Shown here: piece by piece, positions 16,072 to 24,718 of the stretch
Layout: every line of letters begins with the position of its first letter
Numbering within the stretch: position 1 is the stretch's first letter
Source: CAZLWA01 sp964563165
Lineage (GTDB): Bacteria > CLD3 > SB21
Reading direction: 5' to 3'
Length of the DNA: 53,060 nt
NCBI GenBank assembly: GCA_964563165.1
Contig: CAZLWA010000014.1
Coordinates: 1-53,060, forward strand
The notes under the pieces: generated by a model
What the model saw: the letters and a program-made list of their open reading frames with translations, nothing else
Told to the model about the DNA's origin: nothing
Database searches by the model: none
Made by a program: the position numbers and the translations under genes

Positions 16072-17424
16072 TTAACGATGCAGATAAAGCCAGCTTTCAA
16101 ATTCTTGCCGGTTATACAGCTCGTAATCGCCGATGCTTGTATAATCCACGAAAATGAGTTTCAGGTTGAGCTGGTAGTAATACCAGATCTCGTACGGCTT
16201 GGTATCGCTTTCGTATGGATGCCGTTCGATATTATCCGGTGTGTTAACAATTACGAAAGCCATGCCGCGATCGGTGTCCCAGCCTTGTCGGAAACCGGAT
16301 GAGAAGTACCGGTTGGCATAATCAATGCGCCGGTAATATTCTTCCATCAATTCATTCCGTTCCGTCTGCGGCGTGGGGTCTTTCGATTTCCAAAAGCCGT
16401 TAAACCATTTGGCTTTTTCTTCCTGGCTCATTTTGAGAACTTTGCCCAAATTCTCTCCGCGCGCGGCGTGGCGCATCTGCCGGATGGCTTCATCCAGATC
16501 GAAATTGGTGGCTGACAACGACGGCGCGGTGAACGTGGACAATCGAACGTCAAATAAAGTCTTGCTCGAAACGCGGTGCCCGCCGAACACCACGGTGACA
16601 TCCAAAATATATTTTCCGAATACGATGTTCTTCTTGTCAATGTCGATCGAACTGAACGTTTGAAATTTATGAACCGCGCGGTCGGATGAATCTTCCACGA
16701 TGAGCTTCTGATTCTTGTCCAGGACCCGGTAACGCACCTTGACGATATCGCTGTCCTTCGGCATTTCGCGGAGGCTGTCGGTGTTCTTGAAGGCGAACCG
16801 GCCGTCGTAAATTTCAAAATAAACGGAATACCGTTTATAATCGTTGTCAAAACTCTTGAATACGTTCGGAATGATATTCACAATATCCAACAGGCTGTCT
16901 TTTTGGATCTTGTCCGCGAAGATCAGATCACTGATACCGATGGGTTTGTCGCGAAACGTTCTTACGGGAAAAGATAAATTCCGTTCGCCGAGCTTCCCGG
17001 TTTCCTTGTCCTTCACGTTCACGACGAGCGAATATTCTCCGGGATTCAGATTGAGCGTCAACCTGCTGAAATGGAACCGCAGATCCGATTCCGTCTCGCC
17101 GTACTTATCCGTCACGACTTCCCGGTCTTGAATTTCGCGCTGGATCAGGTTGTTGCTTGGATCGTTGAGCGAATAAGTGATCTCGTATTGTGCGCGAAAA
17201 AGTGTGGACTGAAATTTTGAGAAGAGCAGCTCGCTGTAAGCTATTTTTACAAATACCTCCACACGGCCTTTGGTCGTATCTTTCGAGGCTACGTTAGCGG
17301 CATCGACAAAGAAGAACGGTCCGCTGCCGGCTTTGCCGATCCGGTTTTGCGCGAAACCTGAAGCCGGCAGGCAGCACCATAAAACGGGAATGAGAAACCA
17401 TGTCAGATTTTTCACTGCGGTCAA
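16072..17424 (-). CDS. secreted GWxTD-domain protein B
   Basis: The 450-residue protein has a signal peptide (cleavage near GFAQ, about residue 25), beta-rich N-terminal domains (about 35-300, including GEYSLVVNVKDKETGK), and a C-terminal GWxTD domain: WFNGFWKSKDPTPQTERNEL, EEYYRRIDYANRYF, GWDTDRGMAFVIVNTPDNIE and YEIWYYYQ. Here the signature is intact (GWDTD), unlike protein A at 6611-8020, with which it shares layout. The role of the family is unknown; an envelope location is likely. It begins 6 bases after rimO, with AAGGAGTTGACC as ribosome-binding site, and abuts the NTPase gene. Being between rimO and era suggests a constitutive housekeeping context rather than a stress island. Confidence 0.9.
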   Translation of the reverse strand: MTAVKNLTWFLIPVLWCCLPASGFAQNRIGKAGSGPFFFVDAANVASKDTTKGRVEVFVKIAYSELLFSKFQSTLFRAQYEITYSLNDPSNNLIQREIQDREVVTDKYGETESDLRFHFSRLTLNLNPGEYSLVVNVKDKETGKLGERNLSFPVRTFRDKPIGISDLIFADKIQKDSLLDIVNIIPNVFKSFDNDYKRYSVYFEIYDGRFAFKNTDSLREMPKDSDIVKVRYRVLDKNQKLIVEDSSDRAVHKFQTFSSIDIDKKNIVFGKYILDVTVVFGGHRVSSKTLFDVRLSTFTAPSLSATNFDLDEAIRQMRHAARGENLGKVLKMSQEEKAKWFNGFWKSKDPTPQTERNELMEEYYRRIDYANRYFSSGFRQGWDTDRGMAFVIVNTPDNIERHPYESDTKPYEIWYYYQLNLKLIFVDYTSIGDYELYNRQEFESWLYLHR

Positions 17425-17430
17425 CTCCTT

Positions 17431-18819
17431 TTAAATGGGCTCGGCGTACAGATCGTATTCCGCCGCATCCGTAATTTTCACATCCGCAAAATCCCCCACA
17501 TTCAGCCGGCGATCGGTTTGAATAATAACTTCGTTGTCAATTTCCGGCGCGTCGGATTGTGTGCGTCCGATGTACCGGCCGTCTTCGTGAACGTCTACGA
17601 GCACACGATACACTTTCCCGATTTTTTCCGAATTATTCATCAAAGAAATATCCCTTTGCAATTCCATGAGGCGGTTGTACCGTTCGGTCTTGACCTGTTT
17701 CGGGACCTGATGGTCTAAATCAAAAGCGAAAGTTCCTTCTTCTTTGGAATACATGAAAACGCCCAGGCGGTCGAACCGGAATTCGGAAACAAAATCGCAC
17801 AGTTCTTTGAAGTCCTGCTCCGTCTCCCCCGGGTAGCCCACGATCATCGAAGTCCGCAAAGCCACGCCCGGTATGCGTTTCTTTATTTTATGCAACAGTT
17901 CGGTTGTCTGCGCTTTGGTCGTATTGCGCCGCATGGTTTTGAGCATCGTATCGGAAATGTGCTGAACCGGCACGTCCACGTACTTGCACATTTTCGGATT
18001 CTCTGCAATAAATTCGATCAACGCATCCGAGAAGATCGAGGGATATAAATACATCACACGAATCCATTCGATGCCGTCGATCGAAGATAATTTTTCAAGT
18101 AACCGTAATAAATTGAAATTCTGTTTCAGATTGTTCGCGCTGCGATCGAGGTCATACCCGTAGGACGAGGTGTCCTGTGAAACGCAGATCAGTTCTTTAA
18201 CGCCTTGCCCGGCGAGTATAACCGCTTCCTGATAATTCTCCTCGATGGTTTTACTGACCAAATTTCCCCGGATCATCGGGATGTAACAAAATCCGCAGCG
18301 CTGATTGCAGCCCTCCGAGATCTTCAGATACGCGAAATGCTTCTGATTGAGCAGAACGCGATCCGTAAAAACAATCTGTTGGTAATGCCCTTCGACACGT
18401 TCGGCAATTTTAGCAAATTCCTGGACGCCGAAAAATGCATCCACTTCAGACATTTCGGCGATGAGTTCGTCGCGGTAGCGTTCGGAAAGACAGCCCGCAA
18501 CGATAATTTCCTTTTGGATCCCCTTTTTCGCCGCTTCTGCTTTTAGACGCAGCGCGCTGAAAATAGTTGCAATAGATTCCTGCTTCGCGCTCTCGATGAA
18601 GCCGCACGTGTTGATGATGATCGTATCCGCGGATTCCGCGTCGTCAACCCGCTGCACATGTTTCAAATTCCCGAGTAATACTTCCGAATCTACCTGGTTT
18701 TTCGGGCATCCGAGTGAGATCAGCGCGATTTTTTTACCGGAATGCTTATGTGCATCAGAGATTTCAGACCCCTGGTTCAAGATCGGGAGAGTTAGATTTT
18801 TTATTTTTGTTGCAGGCAT
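17431..18819 (-). CDS. rimO: ribosomal protein S12 methylthiotransferase RimO
   Basis: The 462-residue radical-SAM enzyme methylthiolates an Asp of ribosomal protein S12. The N-terminal UPF0004 domain carries the three auxiliary-cluster cysteines (ISLGCPKN, INTCGFI, VAGCLSER), the radical SAM core has SEGCNQRCGFCYIPMIRG, and a C-terminal TRAM domain ends the protein. The SLGCPKNxVDSE pattern and IPxxRGxLxS separate RimO from MiaB. The first 30 residues (before GKKIALISLG) are longer than usual and are not family-like, so the true start is uncertain; no other ATG is available and no clear Shine-Dalgarno is seen. A heptamer repeat and a promoter lie upstream. First gene of the run to mutS2. Confidence 0.93.
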   Translation of the reverse strand: MPATKIKNLTLPILNQGSEISDAHKHSGKKIALISLGCPKNQVDSEVLLGNLKHVQRVDDAESADTIIINTCGFIESAKQESIATIFSALRLKAEAAKKGIQKEIIVAGCLSERYRDELIAEMSEVDAFFGVQEFAKIAERVEGHYQQIVFTDRVLLNQKHFAYLKISEGCNQRCGFCYIPMIRGNLVSKTIEENYQEAVILAGQGVKELICVSQDTSSYGYDLDRSANNLKQNFNLLRLLEKLSSIDGIEWIRVMYLYPSIFSDALIEFIAENPKMCKYVDVPVQHISDTMLKTMRRNTTKAQTTELLHKIKKRIPGVALRTSMIVGYPGETEQDFKELCDFVSEFRFDRLGVFMYSKEEGTFAFDLDHQVPKQVKTERYNRLMELQRDISLMNNSEKIGKVYRVLVDVHEDGRYIGRTQSDAPEIDNEVIIQTDRRLNVGDFADVKITDAAEYDLYAEPI

Positions 18820-18823
18820 AACT

Positions 18824-18872
18824 AGTTATCAGTTATCAGTAATCAGTAATCAGCTTTCAGCGGTCAGCTTTC
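18824..18872. repeat. tandem heptamers AGNNNTC, seven units
   Basis: Seven consecutive 7-base units run AGTTATC, AGTTATC, AGTAATC, AGTAATC, AGCTTTC, AGCGGTC, AGCTTTC. They lie in the leader between the rimO promoter (18925-18953) and the rimO start at 18819. Short heptameric arrays like this recur in many bacterial intergenic regions; a function is not established. Confidence 0.8.
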
Positions 18873-18924
18873 GGCTTGTGTCTTTGAGCTTCGTCGTTTA
18901 GTCTTAATTCAAAAGTTGAACGCA

Positions 18925-18953
18925 ATAGTACTTAAATCTTCATTCAAAGTCAA
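18925..18953 (-). promoter_or_regulatory. sigma-70-like promoter for the rimO run
   Basis: On the minus strand TTGACT (18948-18953), a 17-base spacer and TACTAT (18925-18930) match the sigma-70 consensus at five and four of six positions. Transcription would start near 18918, about 100 bases before rimO. Confidence 0.55.
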
Positions 18954-18985
18954 TTTGAAATGGACTTGCGCGGGGAAATCGGGTT

Positions 18986-19888
18986 CTATTTTCTTCTTTT
19001 CAGCCACCGGTCGATGCTGCTCTTGAAGGCCGAATCCTCACGCACACTGTTATCCAGCTTGATCAAACTGTTTTTGAACGATTGGATCTTGAGCCCGGAA
19101 AAAACCAAATCCAATCGGCCGACGTAATTCCCGTTGCCGCCGGCCTGCAGGATCAGAGTTTTTCCGATTTGTTTCGGCTCTTGCAATTCGGACTGAGAAT
19201 GAGCGCCGGCAATGATGGTAATCATCGGAAAATCCCGGGCGAGCTGGATATCCTCGTCTAACCCAGCGTGCGACAAGACAATAATAGCGTCGGCTTTTGC
19301 GGAAATTTCATCGAGCGCGGATCTCAATTTTTCTTTTTCATGTTCCGCTTTAATTTCAAGGCGTTTTTCTTTTGGAAAATAGCGGAAGCTGCTTTGCGGC
19401 GTATATCCGATGATACCGAACCGGATCCTGCCAAGCGTTTTGATCATAAACGGCGGCGCGGCCGGATCCGAAGCGTTTTTGCGCAGTGTTGCTGAAACCA
19501 GCGGCAACCTGGATTTCAGCAGATGGGTATTGACGAAATCCGGTCCGTTGGCCAGTTCATTATCGCCGAGCGTTACCGCATCGTACTGTAATTTCTCGTA
19601 AAGCCCGATGACTTGTTCATCCTGCACTTCATCGTTACCGAATTGATTCAGGAAATCGCCTGCGTCCACGGCGATCACGTGAATATTTTCACTTCGGATC
19701 TTATCAAAAACCGTCTTGCGTTTATCCAGGCCGCCTAGAATCTCATCGCAGTCGCATTCAGCGATGTAACCGTTGGTATTATTCGTATACACCATGGTCA
19801 CCGAATCGCGCCGGGATGATTGCGCCCCTGCTGAGGCTGTCAAGAAAACGACGGCGATAAGGCCGAAAAAGAACTTTTCATAATGCAT
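18986..19888 (-). CDS. periplasmic 5'-nucleotidase/metallophosphatase-like protein
   Basis: The 300-residue product has a signal peptide (cleavage near AGAQ, residue 23) and the fold pattern of the metallophosphatase domain of 5'-nucleotidases: VYTNNTNGYI, VDAGDFL (residues 74-80), LGDNELANG (107-115), VLSHAG, AGAHSQ. A CDC pair at 45-47 followed by GGLDKR fits the branch of secreted relatives with a Cys-x-Cys near the first metal site. The usual ND.HG becomes NNTNG, GNHE becomes GDNE, and GHTH becomes GAHS, so several metal ligands or catalytic histidines are missing. The C-terminal nucleotide-binding domain of UshA-type enzymes is absent. Activity is doubtful; a binding or structural role is possible. 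It is divergent from the barrel gene. Confidence 0.75.
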   Translation of the reverse strand: MHYEKFFFGLIAVVFLTASAGAQSSRRDSVTMVYTNNTNGYIAECDCDEILGGLDKRKTVFDKIRSENIHVIAVDAGDFLNQFGNDEVQDEQVIGLYEKLQYDAVTLGDNELANGPDFVNTHLLKSRLPLVSATLRKNASDPAAPPFMIKTLGRIRFGIIGYTPQSSFRYFPKEKRLEIKAEHEKEKLRSALDEISAKADAIIVLSHAGLDEDIQLARDFPMITIIAGAHSQSELQEPKQIGKTLILQAGGNGNYVGRLDLVFSGLKIQSFKNSLIKLDNSVREDSAFKSSIDRWLKRRK

Positions 19889-20187
19889 ACACTACACCTT
19901 CAAAAGGTAAAATCGAAACTCAGGGAAATCGGGCCCTTGAAATGTCAATTCTTCTAATATAGTAAAATAACCCGTTTACTTAAATCAAAAAGTGCGATTA
20001 ATTTTAGAAAAATTAGCTTTGATTTTCCAAATAGATTGTTTAAATTTAAACAGCATTCAGTGGGGAACCTATTGCGGGTTCAGGAATTGTTGAATCGAGT
20101 TTTGTTGAATTCTGGACTGACTGATTTGGCCCTTCCATAACGGTTGTGGAAGAGTCCATTAATGAACCAAATAAAGGAGAATGGAAA

Positions 20188-20703
20188 ATGAAGAAAGTAA
20201 TTATGCTATCATTGGCGGCAGTGTTATTTTTCGCTGCAAGCAGTTCTGCACAAGACGACAAGATGAGCGTTGGTATTAACGGCGCTTTGGCTCTGCCGAT
20301 GGGTGACTTCGGAGACGTGGCTAAAATGGGCTTTGGCGGCGGAGTGAGTTTTGGTTATATGATGAGCCCGGAGTTCAAACTCGGGTTGAACGTAGGCTTA
20401 TTATCGTTTGGCGAAAAGATTTCGGGTGTCAAGAGTTCGATGATACCTATCGGTATCAGCGGTAATTATTATTTCTCTGATGGAGACTTTAAGCCCTACG
20501 GCACCGTGGGAGTCAGCTATACCTCATTTAAGATTAAAATAAGCGGTTTTGGAGATGCTACGGAAAGCAAATTCGGCTATAATTTAGGATTAGGATTTGA
20601 GTCGGGTATGTTCGATGTCTCCGTGAAATACAATTCGGTTCTGACCAGCGGAAGTGCGACCAATTACATCGGCCTCAAAGCCGGAGTGAATTTCGCGATC
20701 TAA
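20188..20703 (+). CDS. small outer-membrane beta-barrel protein
   Basis: A 171-residue product with a signal peptide (MKKVIMLSLAAVLFFAASSS, then AQ) and alternating hydrophobic strands rich in Gly and aromatic residues (MGFGGGVSFGYMM, FKLGLNVGLLSF, KPYGTVGVSYTSF, YIGLKAGVNFAI), the pattern of an eight-stranded OmpA/OmpW-like barrel. I chose the ATG at 20188, preceded by AAAGGAGAATGGAAA; an in-frame ATG at 20146 would add 14 polar residues before the signal. The 299 bases upstream (19889-20187) hold no gene; they are AT-rich with a CTTCCA/TGGAAG hairpin near 20132. A strong terminator follows. Pore, adhesin or structural roles cannot be told apart. Confidence 0.83.
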   Translation: MKKVIMLSLAAVLFFAASSSAQDDKMSVGINGALALPMGDFGDVAKMGFGGGVSFGYMMSPEFKLGLNVGLLSFGEKISGVKSSMIPIGISGNYYFSDGDFKPYGTVGVSYTSFKIKISGFGDATESKFGYNLGLGFESGMFDVSVKYNSVLTSGSATNYIGLKAGVNFAI

Positions 20704-20730
20704 TTCCTGCGTTACATAAGTTCTGTCATT

Positions 20731-20763
20731 AACCCCGAGAAAACCGTCTCGGGGTTTTTATTT
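20731..20763 (+). terminator. intrinsic terminator after the barrel gene
   Basis: AACCCCGAG and CTCGGGGTT form a GC-rich stem around an eight-base loop, followed by TTTTATTTT, 27 bases after the stop codon. Confidence 0.9.
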
Positions 20764-20791
20764 TACACCTTGCCGTTGACCCAGATTTTCC

Positions 20792-20819
20792 TTGATTTTA
20801 CGGAATAAAATGTTACATT
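20792..20819 (+). promoter_or_regulatory. weak sigma-70-like promoter for rpsU
   Basis: TTGATT at 20792-20797, a 16-base spacer and TACATT at 20814-20819 lie about 95 bases before the rpsU start, in the only gap between the barrel terminator and rpsU. Confidence 0.3.
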
Positions 20820-20912
20820 TACCACGATATTTGCTGTTATACAGAATATGTAGTCTAAAGGATATTCAAGAATATTTTTATTCATAAAAAGACCTAATTC
20901 AAGGAGAATTTC

Positions 20913-21110
20913 ATGATCACGGTGCAAGTGGGAGAAAATGAATCGTTTGATAAAGCCATGAAACGCTTCAAAAGAAAATGTTTGCAATCCGGGTTGATGC
21001 GCACGCTTCGCGACACGGCGCATTATACCAAGCCGAGTGAAAGAAAAAAAGCCGATCGTTTGAGAGCCATCCGTAAACAAAAGATGATCCAGTTGGAAGA
21101 AGGGTATTAA
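20913..21110 (+). CDS. rpsU: 30S ribosomal protein S21
   Basis: The 65-residue basic protein begins MITVQVGENESFDKAMKRFK and continues with RKCLQSGLMRTLRDTAHYTKPSERKK, the full S21 pattern. S21 binds the 30S platform next to the anti-Shine-Dalgarno end of 16S rRNA. The start follows CAAGGAGAATTTC. It is monocistronic: a weak promoter precedes it and an intrinsic terminator follows. Confidence 0.97.
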   Translation: MITVQVGENESFDKAMKRFKRKCLQSGLMRTLRDTAHYTKPSERKKADRLRAIRKQKMIQLEEGY

Positions 21111-21133
21111 TCCGATTTCTTCCCTAAAATTGT

Positions 21134-21168
21134 AAAAACCATCCTGAGTTTTCGGGATGGTTTTTTTA
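21134..21168 (+). terminator. intrinsic terminator after rpsU
   Basis: AAAACCATCC and GGGATGGTTTT form a ten-base-pair stem around a nine-base loop, running into seven T. It begins 24 bases after the rpsU stop. Confidence 0.92.
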
Positions 21169-21211
21169 TGCCTTTTCAGTTATTGGTTTCCCCGATCAAC
21201 ACCGGATTTGC

Positions 21212-22648
21212 ATGCCCTCTCCAAAACCTCCGAAGAAGGAATACCTCATCAAGCCGCTCTATCAGCGCATCAATTCCGATCCGGATTTTACGGGCAAGGG
21301 TGTGACCATCGCGTTCATCGACAGCGGATTCTATCCGCATCCGGAACTGGGAAACCGTATCCTGAAAATGCTCGACGTAACACAGGAAAAATTTACCGAA
21401 GAAGACTTTGAAACCGTTCGGGCGTCCAGCTGGCACGGCACGATGGTCGCCTGCGCGGCGGCCGGAGACGGACATTTTTCCAAAGGGTATTACCGCGGTA
21501 TCGCGACGGGCGCTCAGGTCGTTTTGATCAAGGCGTTCGACGGAAAAACAGTCAGCTCTTCCGCGATCCACCGCGCGCTGGTATGGATCGTCGAACACCA
21601 CAAGAAATATGATATCCGGGTCGTCAATATTTCGCTGGGCGGCAACCGCAATGAGCCGTTTAAAAAAAGCAAGCTCTGCCGCGCCGTGCGCGAACTGAAA
21701 AAACTCGGCATCACGGTCGTGGCGGCGGCAGGCAATAACCCTTCAAAGCCGATCATCCCGCCCGCCAGCTGCCCCGACGCCATCACGGTCGGCGGCATCG
21801 ACGACAAAAATTCGCTTGATGAAAGGACGTATTCGGAATACGGGTCGTCCTACGGGAACACGCTCGACGGTTTAATGAAGCCGGAGATCGTCGCGCCGAG
21901 CAAGTTCCTGCCGGCGCCGATGGTTTTAGACAATGAAATCTTTGAAGAGTCGCTGATCCTGCACGGCCTGATGAGAACCTCGCTGAATAAACTGAAAGCA
22001 AGATTAAAACCGGCACTGCGCCGGACGAAACTGGATAAAGGTATTCTCAACCGGCCGCCGAAGGAAATGAGAAAGGCGATCCGGGCGCGATTGGATTCGG
22101 AAAAATTTTTCGCGCCGTATTACCAGCATGTGGACGGAACGTCCTTTGCGGCGCCGATCGTATCATCGGTCGTTGCTCAAATGCTCGAAGCCAACCCAAA
22201 ACTCACGCCCACGCTCATCAAAATGATCCTGGAAACGACGGCACGGCGCCTGTGGGATATCGCTCCCGAAAAACAAGGCTACGGGCTGATCACCTCGCGG
22301 GCCTGCGTGCAAAGGGCTTTGGAAGAAACGCATGTATTCCGGATGGAAGAATCGCCGATAATCCTGCGGGACCGTATCGTTTTCTATTACCACGATCACG
22401 AAGCGAAAAGAGTTTGTCTCGTAGGCGATTTTACGGCCTGGCAAAAGGATATGATCGTGTTCAGGGAAATTGAGGACGGGATATGGCGCGCGGATATTCC
22501 GCTGATCTCAGAAGGAAGTTATCAATATAAATTTCTGGTGAACGACCGGCTGTGGAAAGAAGACCCGTTGAACCAGCGAAAGGAAAACGATCATTACAAC
22601 GGAATGAACAGCGTCCTGGAAGTGAATCCTTTCGCAGCGAAAGTATGA
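21212..22648 (+). CDS. subtilisin-like (S8) protease fused to a CBM48/AMPK-beta-like domain
   Basis: A 478-residue protein without signal peptide. The S8 triad is intact: D37 in VTIAFIDSGF, H75 in SSWHGTMVA, S311 in DGTSFAAPIV, with the oxyanion Asn in VVAAAGNNPS. An insert of about 90 residues (residues 220-305), rich in basic helices, separates the Asn and Ser blocks. Residues about 385-475 read as a carbohydrate-binding module of the CBM48/AMPK-beta type: KRVCLVGDFTAWQKDMIVFR, GSYQYKFLVNDRLWKEDPLN and HYNGMNSVLEV. That pairing is unusual; the domain in such places usually binds glycogen-like glucans. The likely start ATG lacks a clear ribosome-binding site. It follows the rpsU terminator by 43 bases. 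Confidence 0.88.
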   Translation: MPSPKPPKKEYLIKPLYQRINSDPDFTGKGVTIAFIDSGFYPHPELGNRILKMLDVTQEKFTEEDFETVRASSWHGTMVACAAAGDGHFSKGYYRGIATGAQVVLIKAFDGKTVSSSAIHRALVWIVEHHKKYDIRVVNISLGGNRNEPFKKSKLCRAVRELKKLGITVVAAAGNNPSKPIIPPASCPDAITVGGIDDKNSLDERTYSEYGSSYGNTLDGLMKPEIVAPSKFLPAPMVLDNEIFEESLILHGLMRTSLNKLKARLKPALRRTKLDKGILNRPPKEMRKAIRARLDSEKFFAPYYQHVDGTSFAAPIVSSVVAQMLEANPKLTPTLIKMILETTARRLWDIAPEKQGYGLITSRACVQRALEETHVFRMEESPIILRDRIVFYYHDHEAKRVCLVGDFTAWQKDMIVFREIEDGIWRADIPLISEGSYQYKFLVNDRLWKEDPLNQRKENDHYNGMNSVLEVNPFAAKV

Positions 22649-22697
22649 GACCGTCATTCCCTCCGCAAGCCGGGCGCTCAAAAATATCTTTAAAACG

Positions 22698-22726
22698 TTG
22701 CATTTTTATTTGAATTATTATATCTT
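22698..22726 (+). promoter_or_regulatory. sigma-70-like promoter for the PpiD/SurA-like gene
   Basis: TTGCAT at 22698-22703, a 17-base spacer and TATCTT at 22721-22726 lie 85 bases before the start of the chaperone gene, within an AT-rich gap. Confidence 0.35.
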
Positions 22727-22810
22727 TGCCATCTTGCGGGAATACTTCATGCGGGTACTTGTTTCAAATTTTCAAAATACTATTCATACACCTCTGGGAG
22801 AAATATTTTT

Positions 22811-24676
22811 ATGATGAGGACAATCAGGGAGAAGACACACATTCTCCTGTACATATTGGTGGGTTGCTTTGTAGGGTTGATCGTGATCGAATGGGGCGCA
22901 CAATATTCGGACGTCGCGCACAAAACACGCGGCATCATCGGAAAAATTGACGGCAACGATATTCGTTACGCGGATTTTCAATCGATCTACTTCAACCAAA
23001 TGAAGCAGGCACAGCAGCAGCGCGACGGCGAAGCGCTCTCCGAATCCGAACTGGAGGCGCTTAGCGAGCAGATCTGGAACCAGATCATCGAGGAATCCAT
23101 CGTGAATGCGTTCATCAAACAGAACGGGATTGTGGTGAGCGATTCGGAAATTGTCTTTGATTTGAACAACAACCCGCCGGATTTCCTGAGACAAAGCCCT
23201 TCGTTTCAAACGGACGGGAAATTTGATGCGAACAAATATATTCAAGCGCTTCACAATCCCCAATTCGCCAAGGAATGGGTTAATATTGAAAATATCCTTC
23301 GCGCCCAATTGCCGTTTACGAAAGTGCAAAACATGATCACCGCTTCCGTACGCGTGACGGAAAGCGAATTGCGTCAGGAATATGCAAAACGCAATTTGAA
23401 ATTAACGGGGCAATTGATCTATTTCAGCCCTGCTGAATTCTCCACGAATACGCTCACCGTTTCGGACGACGAAATCAAAGTTTATTATGACAAGCATACG
23501 GAAGATTTCAAGGAGCCGGAAAAAGCCAAGCTCGTCTATGTCCATTTCGACCCGAGCGCTACGAAAGAAGACTCGGCGGAAGTTTGGGAACGTATTAAGG
23601 ATGTCCACAGGCAGGCCGTCGACGGAAAAGATATTGCGGAATTAGCCAAGACGTATTCCGCGGATAAAGGATCCGCAAAAGACGGCGGCTCGTTAGGATG
23701 GTTCACGCGCGGCCGGATGGTGCATGAATTTGAAGAAGCGTGTTTCAACGGTAAGAAAGGCGACGTCATCGGCCCGATCAAGACGCAATTCGGTTATCAT
23801 ATCATTAAGATTGACAGCACACGGTTTGTGAAAGACGATAAAAAGAAATTGGCGAAATCCAAAGATAAAAAATCTCCGCCGATTCAGGACAGCGTCCTGG
23901 CGCGCCATGTTTTGATCAAAATGGAAGCCAGCCAAACAACGATCGAAACGGCAAGAGAGAATGCCGCTTTGTTTTACGAATCTGCGAAAGAATCTGGTTT
24001 TGATAACGCGCTTGAAAAATACCGTTCGAAACACTCTCTGGCTGCGGATACGACCGCGGAGCTGGTACGTAACGAGATGGGGATGGTTGCCGGATTTCCC
24101 GACCGGCTGCATCAAGTCGTGCACTTTGCTTTTCATGATGAAGTCGGATCGGTCTCGAAGCCGTATAAGACGAGCTTAGGGTTTACGGTCTTTAAATTGA
24201 TCGCGCATGCCGCCGCGGAAACAAAATCCATGGAATCCGTGCGCGGCCGCATCACGAACTCCGTCCTGGACGAGAAACGAAAGGAACTGGCGCTCAAAAA
24301 AGCTCAGGAATACCGCGCGAAAATGGCGGTGCTTTCTGATGTTAAAAGAATAGATACGACGATCGTGATCCGCGATTTGAATAATGTGGCTATGTCCGGT
24401 TCTATCCCGGGCGTCGGCCGCGACGCACGGCTGTCGGCCGCATTGTTTCAAGTTCCTTTATCCGTTCTGAGCGATCCGATTGCTGGCAGCCGCGGCGCGT
24501 ATCTGGTGCAGATCTTGTACCGCGATGTATTCAATGAAACAAAGTATCAGGAGGCGCGAGGCGGTCTCAGGCAGCAGTTGCTCAACGCCAAACAACAACG
24601 CGCGTACCGAGATTGGATCGACGGTATCAAGAAAAAATCGGAAATTCAGGATTTCCGCGCCGATTATAATTTGTAA
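22811..24676 (+). CDS. membrane-anchored PpiD/SurA-like peptidyl-prolyl isomerase
   Basis: The 621-residue protein has one N-terminal transmembrane helix (about residues 10-28), a SurA/PpiD N-terminal chaperone domain (about 35-210), a parvulin domain (about 235-340: KAKLVYVHFDPSATK, GGSLGWFTRGRMVHEFEEAC, QFGYHIIKID) and a second, more divergent parvulin-like stretch beginning VLARHVLIKMEASQ. It should face the periplasm and help fold outer-membrane proteins. The double ATG at 22811 follows TGGGAGAAATATTTTT. It has a candidate promoter upstream and is followed by clpS after 42 bases. Domain order matches PpiD more than soluble SurA because of the anchor. Confidence 0.9.
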   Translation: MMRTIREKTHILLYILVGCFVGLIVIEWGAQYSDVAHKTRGIIGKIDGNDIRYADFQSIYFNQMKQAQQQRDGEALSESELEALSEQIWNQIIEESIVNAFIKQNGIVVSDSEIVFDLNNNPPDFLRQSPSFQTDGKFDANKYIQALHNPQFAKEWVNIENILRAQLPFTKVQNMITASVRVTESELRQEYAKRNLKLTGQLIYFSPAEFSTNTLTVSDDEIKVYYDKHTEDFKEPEKAKLVYVHFDPSATKEDSAEVWERIKDVHRQAVDGKDIAELAKTYSADKGSAKDGGSLGWFTRGRMVHEFEEACFNGKKGDVIGPIKTQFGYHIIKIDSTRFVKDDKKKLAKSKDKKSPPIQDSVLARHVLIKMEASQTTIETARENAALFYESAKESGFDNALEKYRSKHSLAADTTAELVRNEMGMVAGFPDRLHQVVHFAFHDEVGSVSKPYKTSLGFTVFKLIAHAAAETKSMESVRGRITNSVLDEKRKELALKKAQEYRAKMAVLSDVKRIDTTIVIRDLNNVAMSGSIPGVGRDARLSAALFQVPLSVLSDPIAGSRGAYLVQILYRDVFNETKYQEARGGLRQQLLNAKQQRAYRDWIDGIKKKSEIQDFRADYNL

Positions 24677-24718
24677 TAAAGCTGCAGATCGAAATGATGC
24701 TCCTGTTTCGCACACGGC

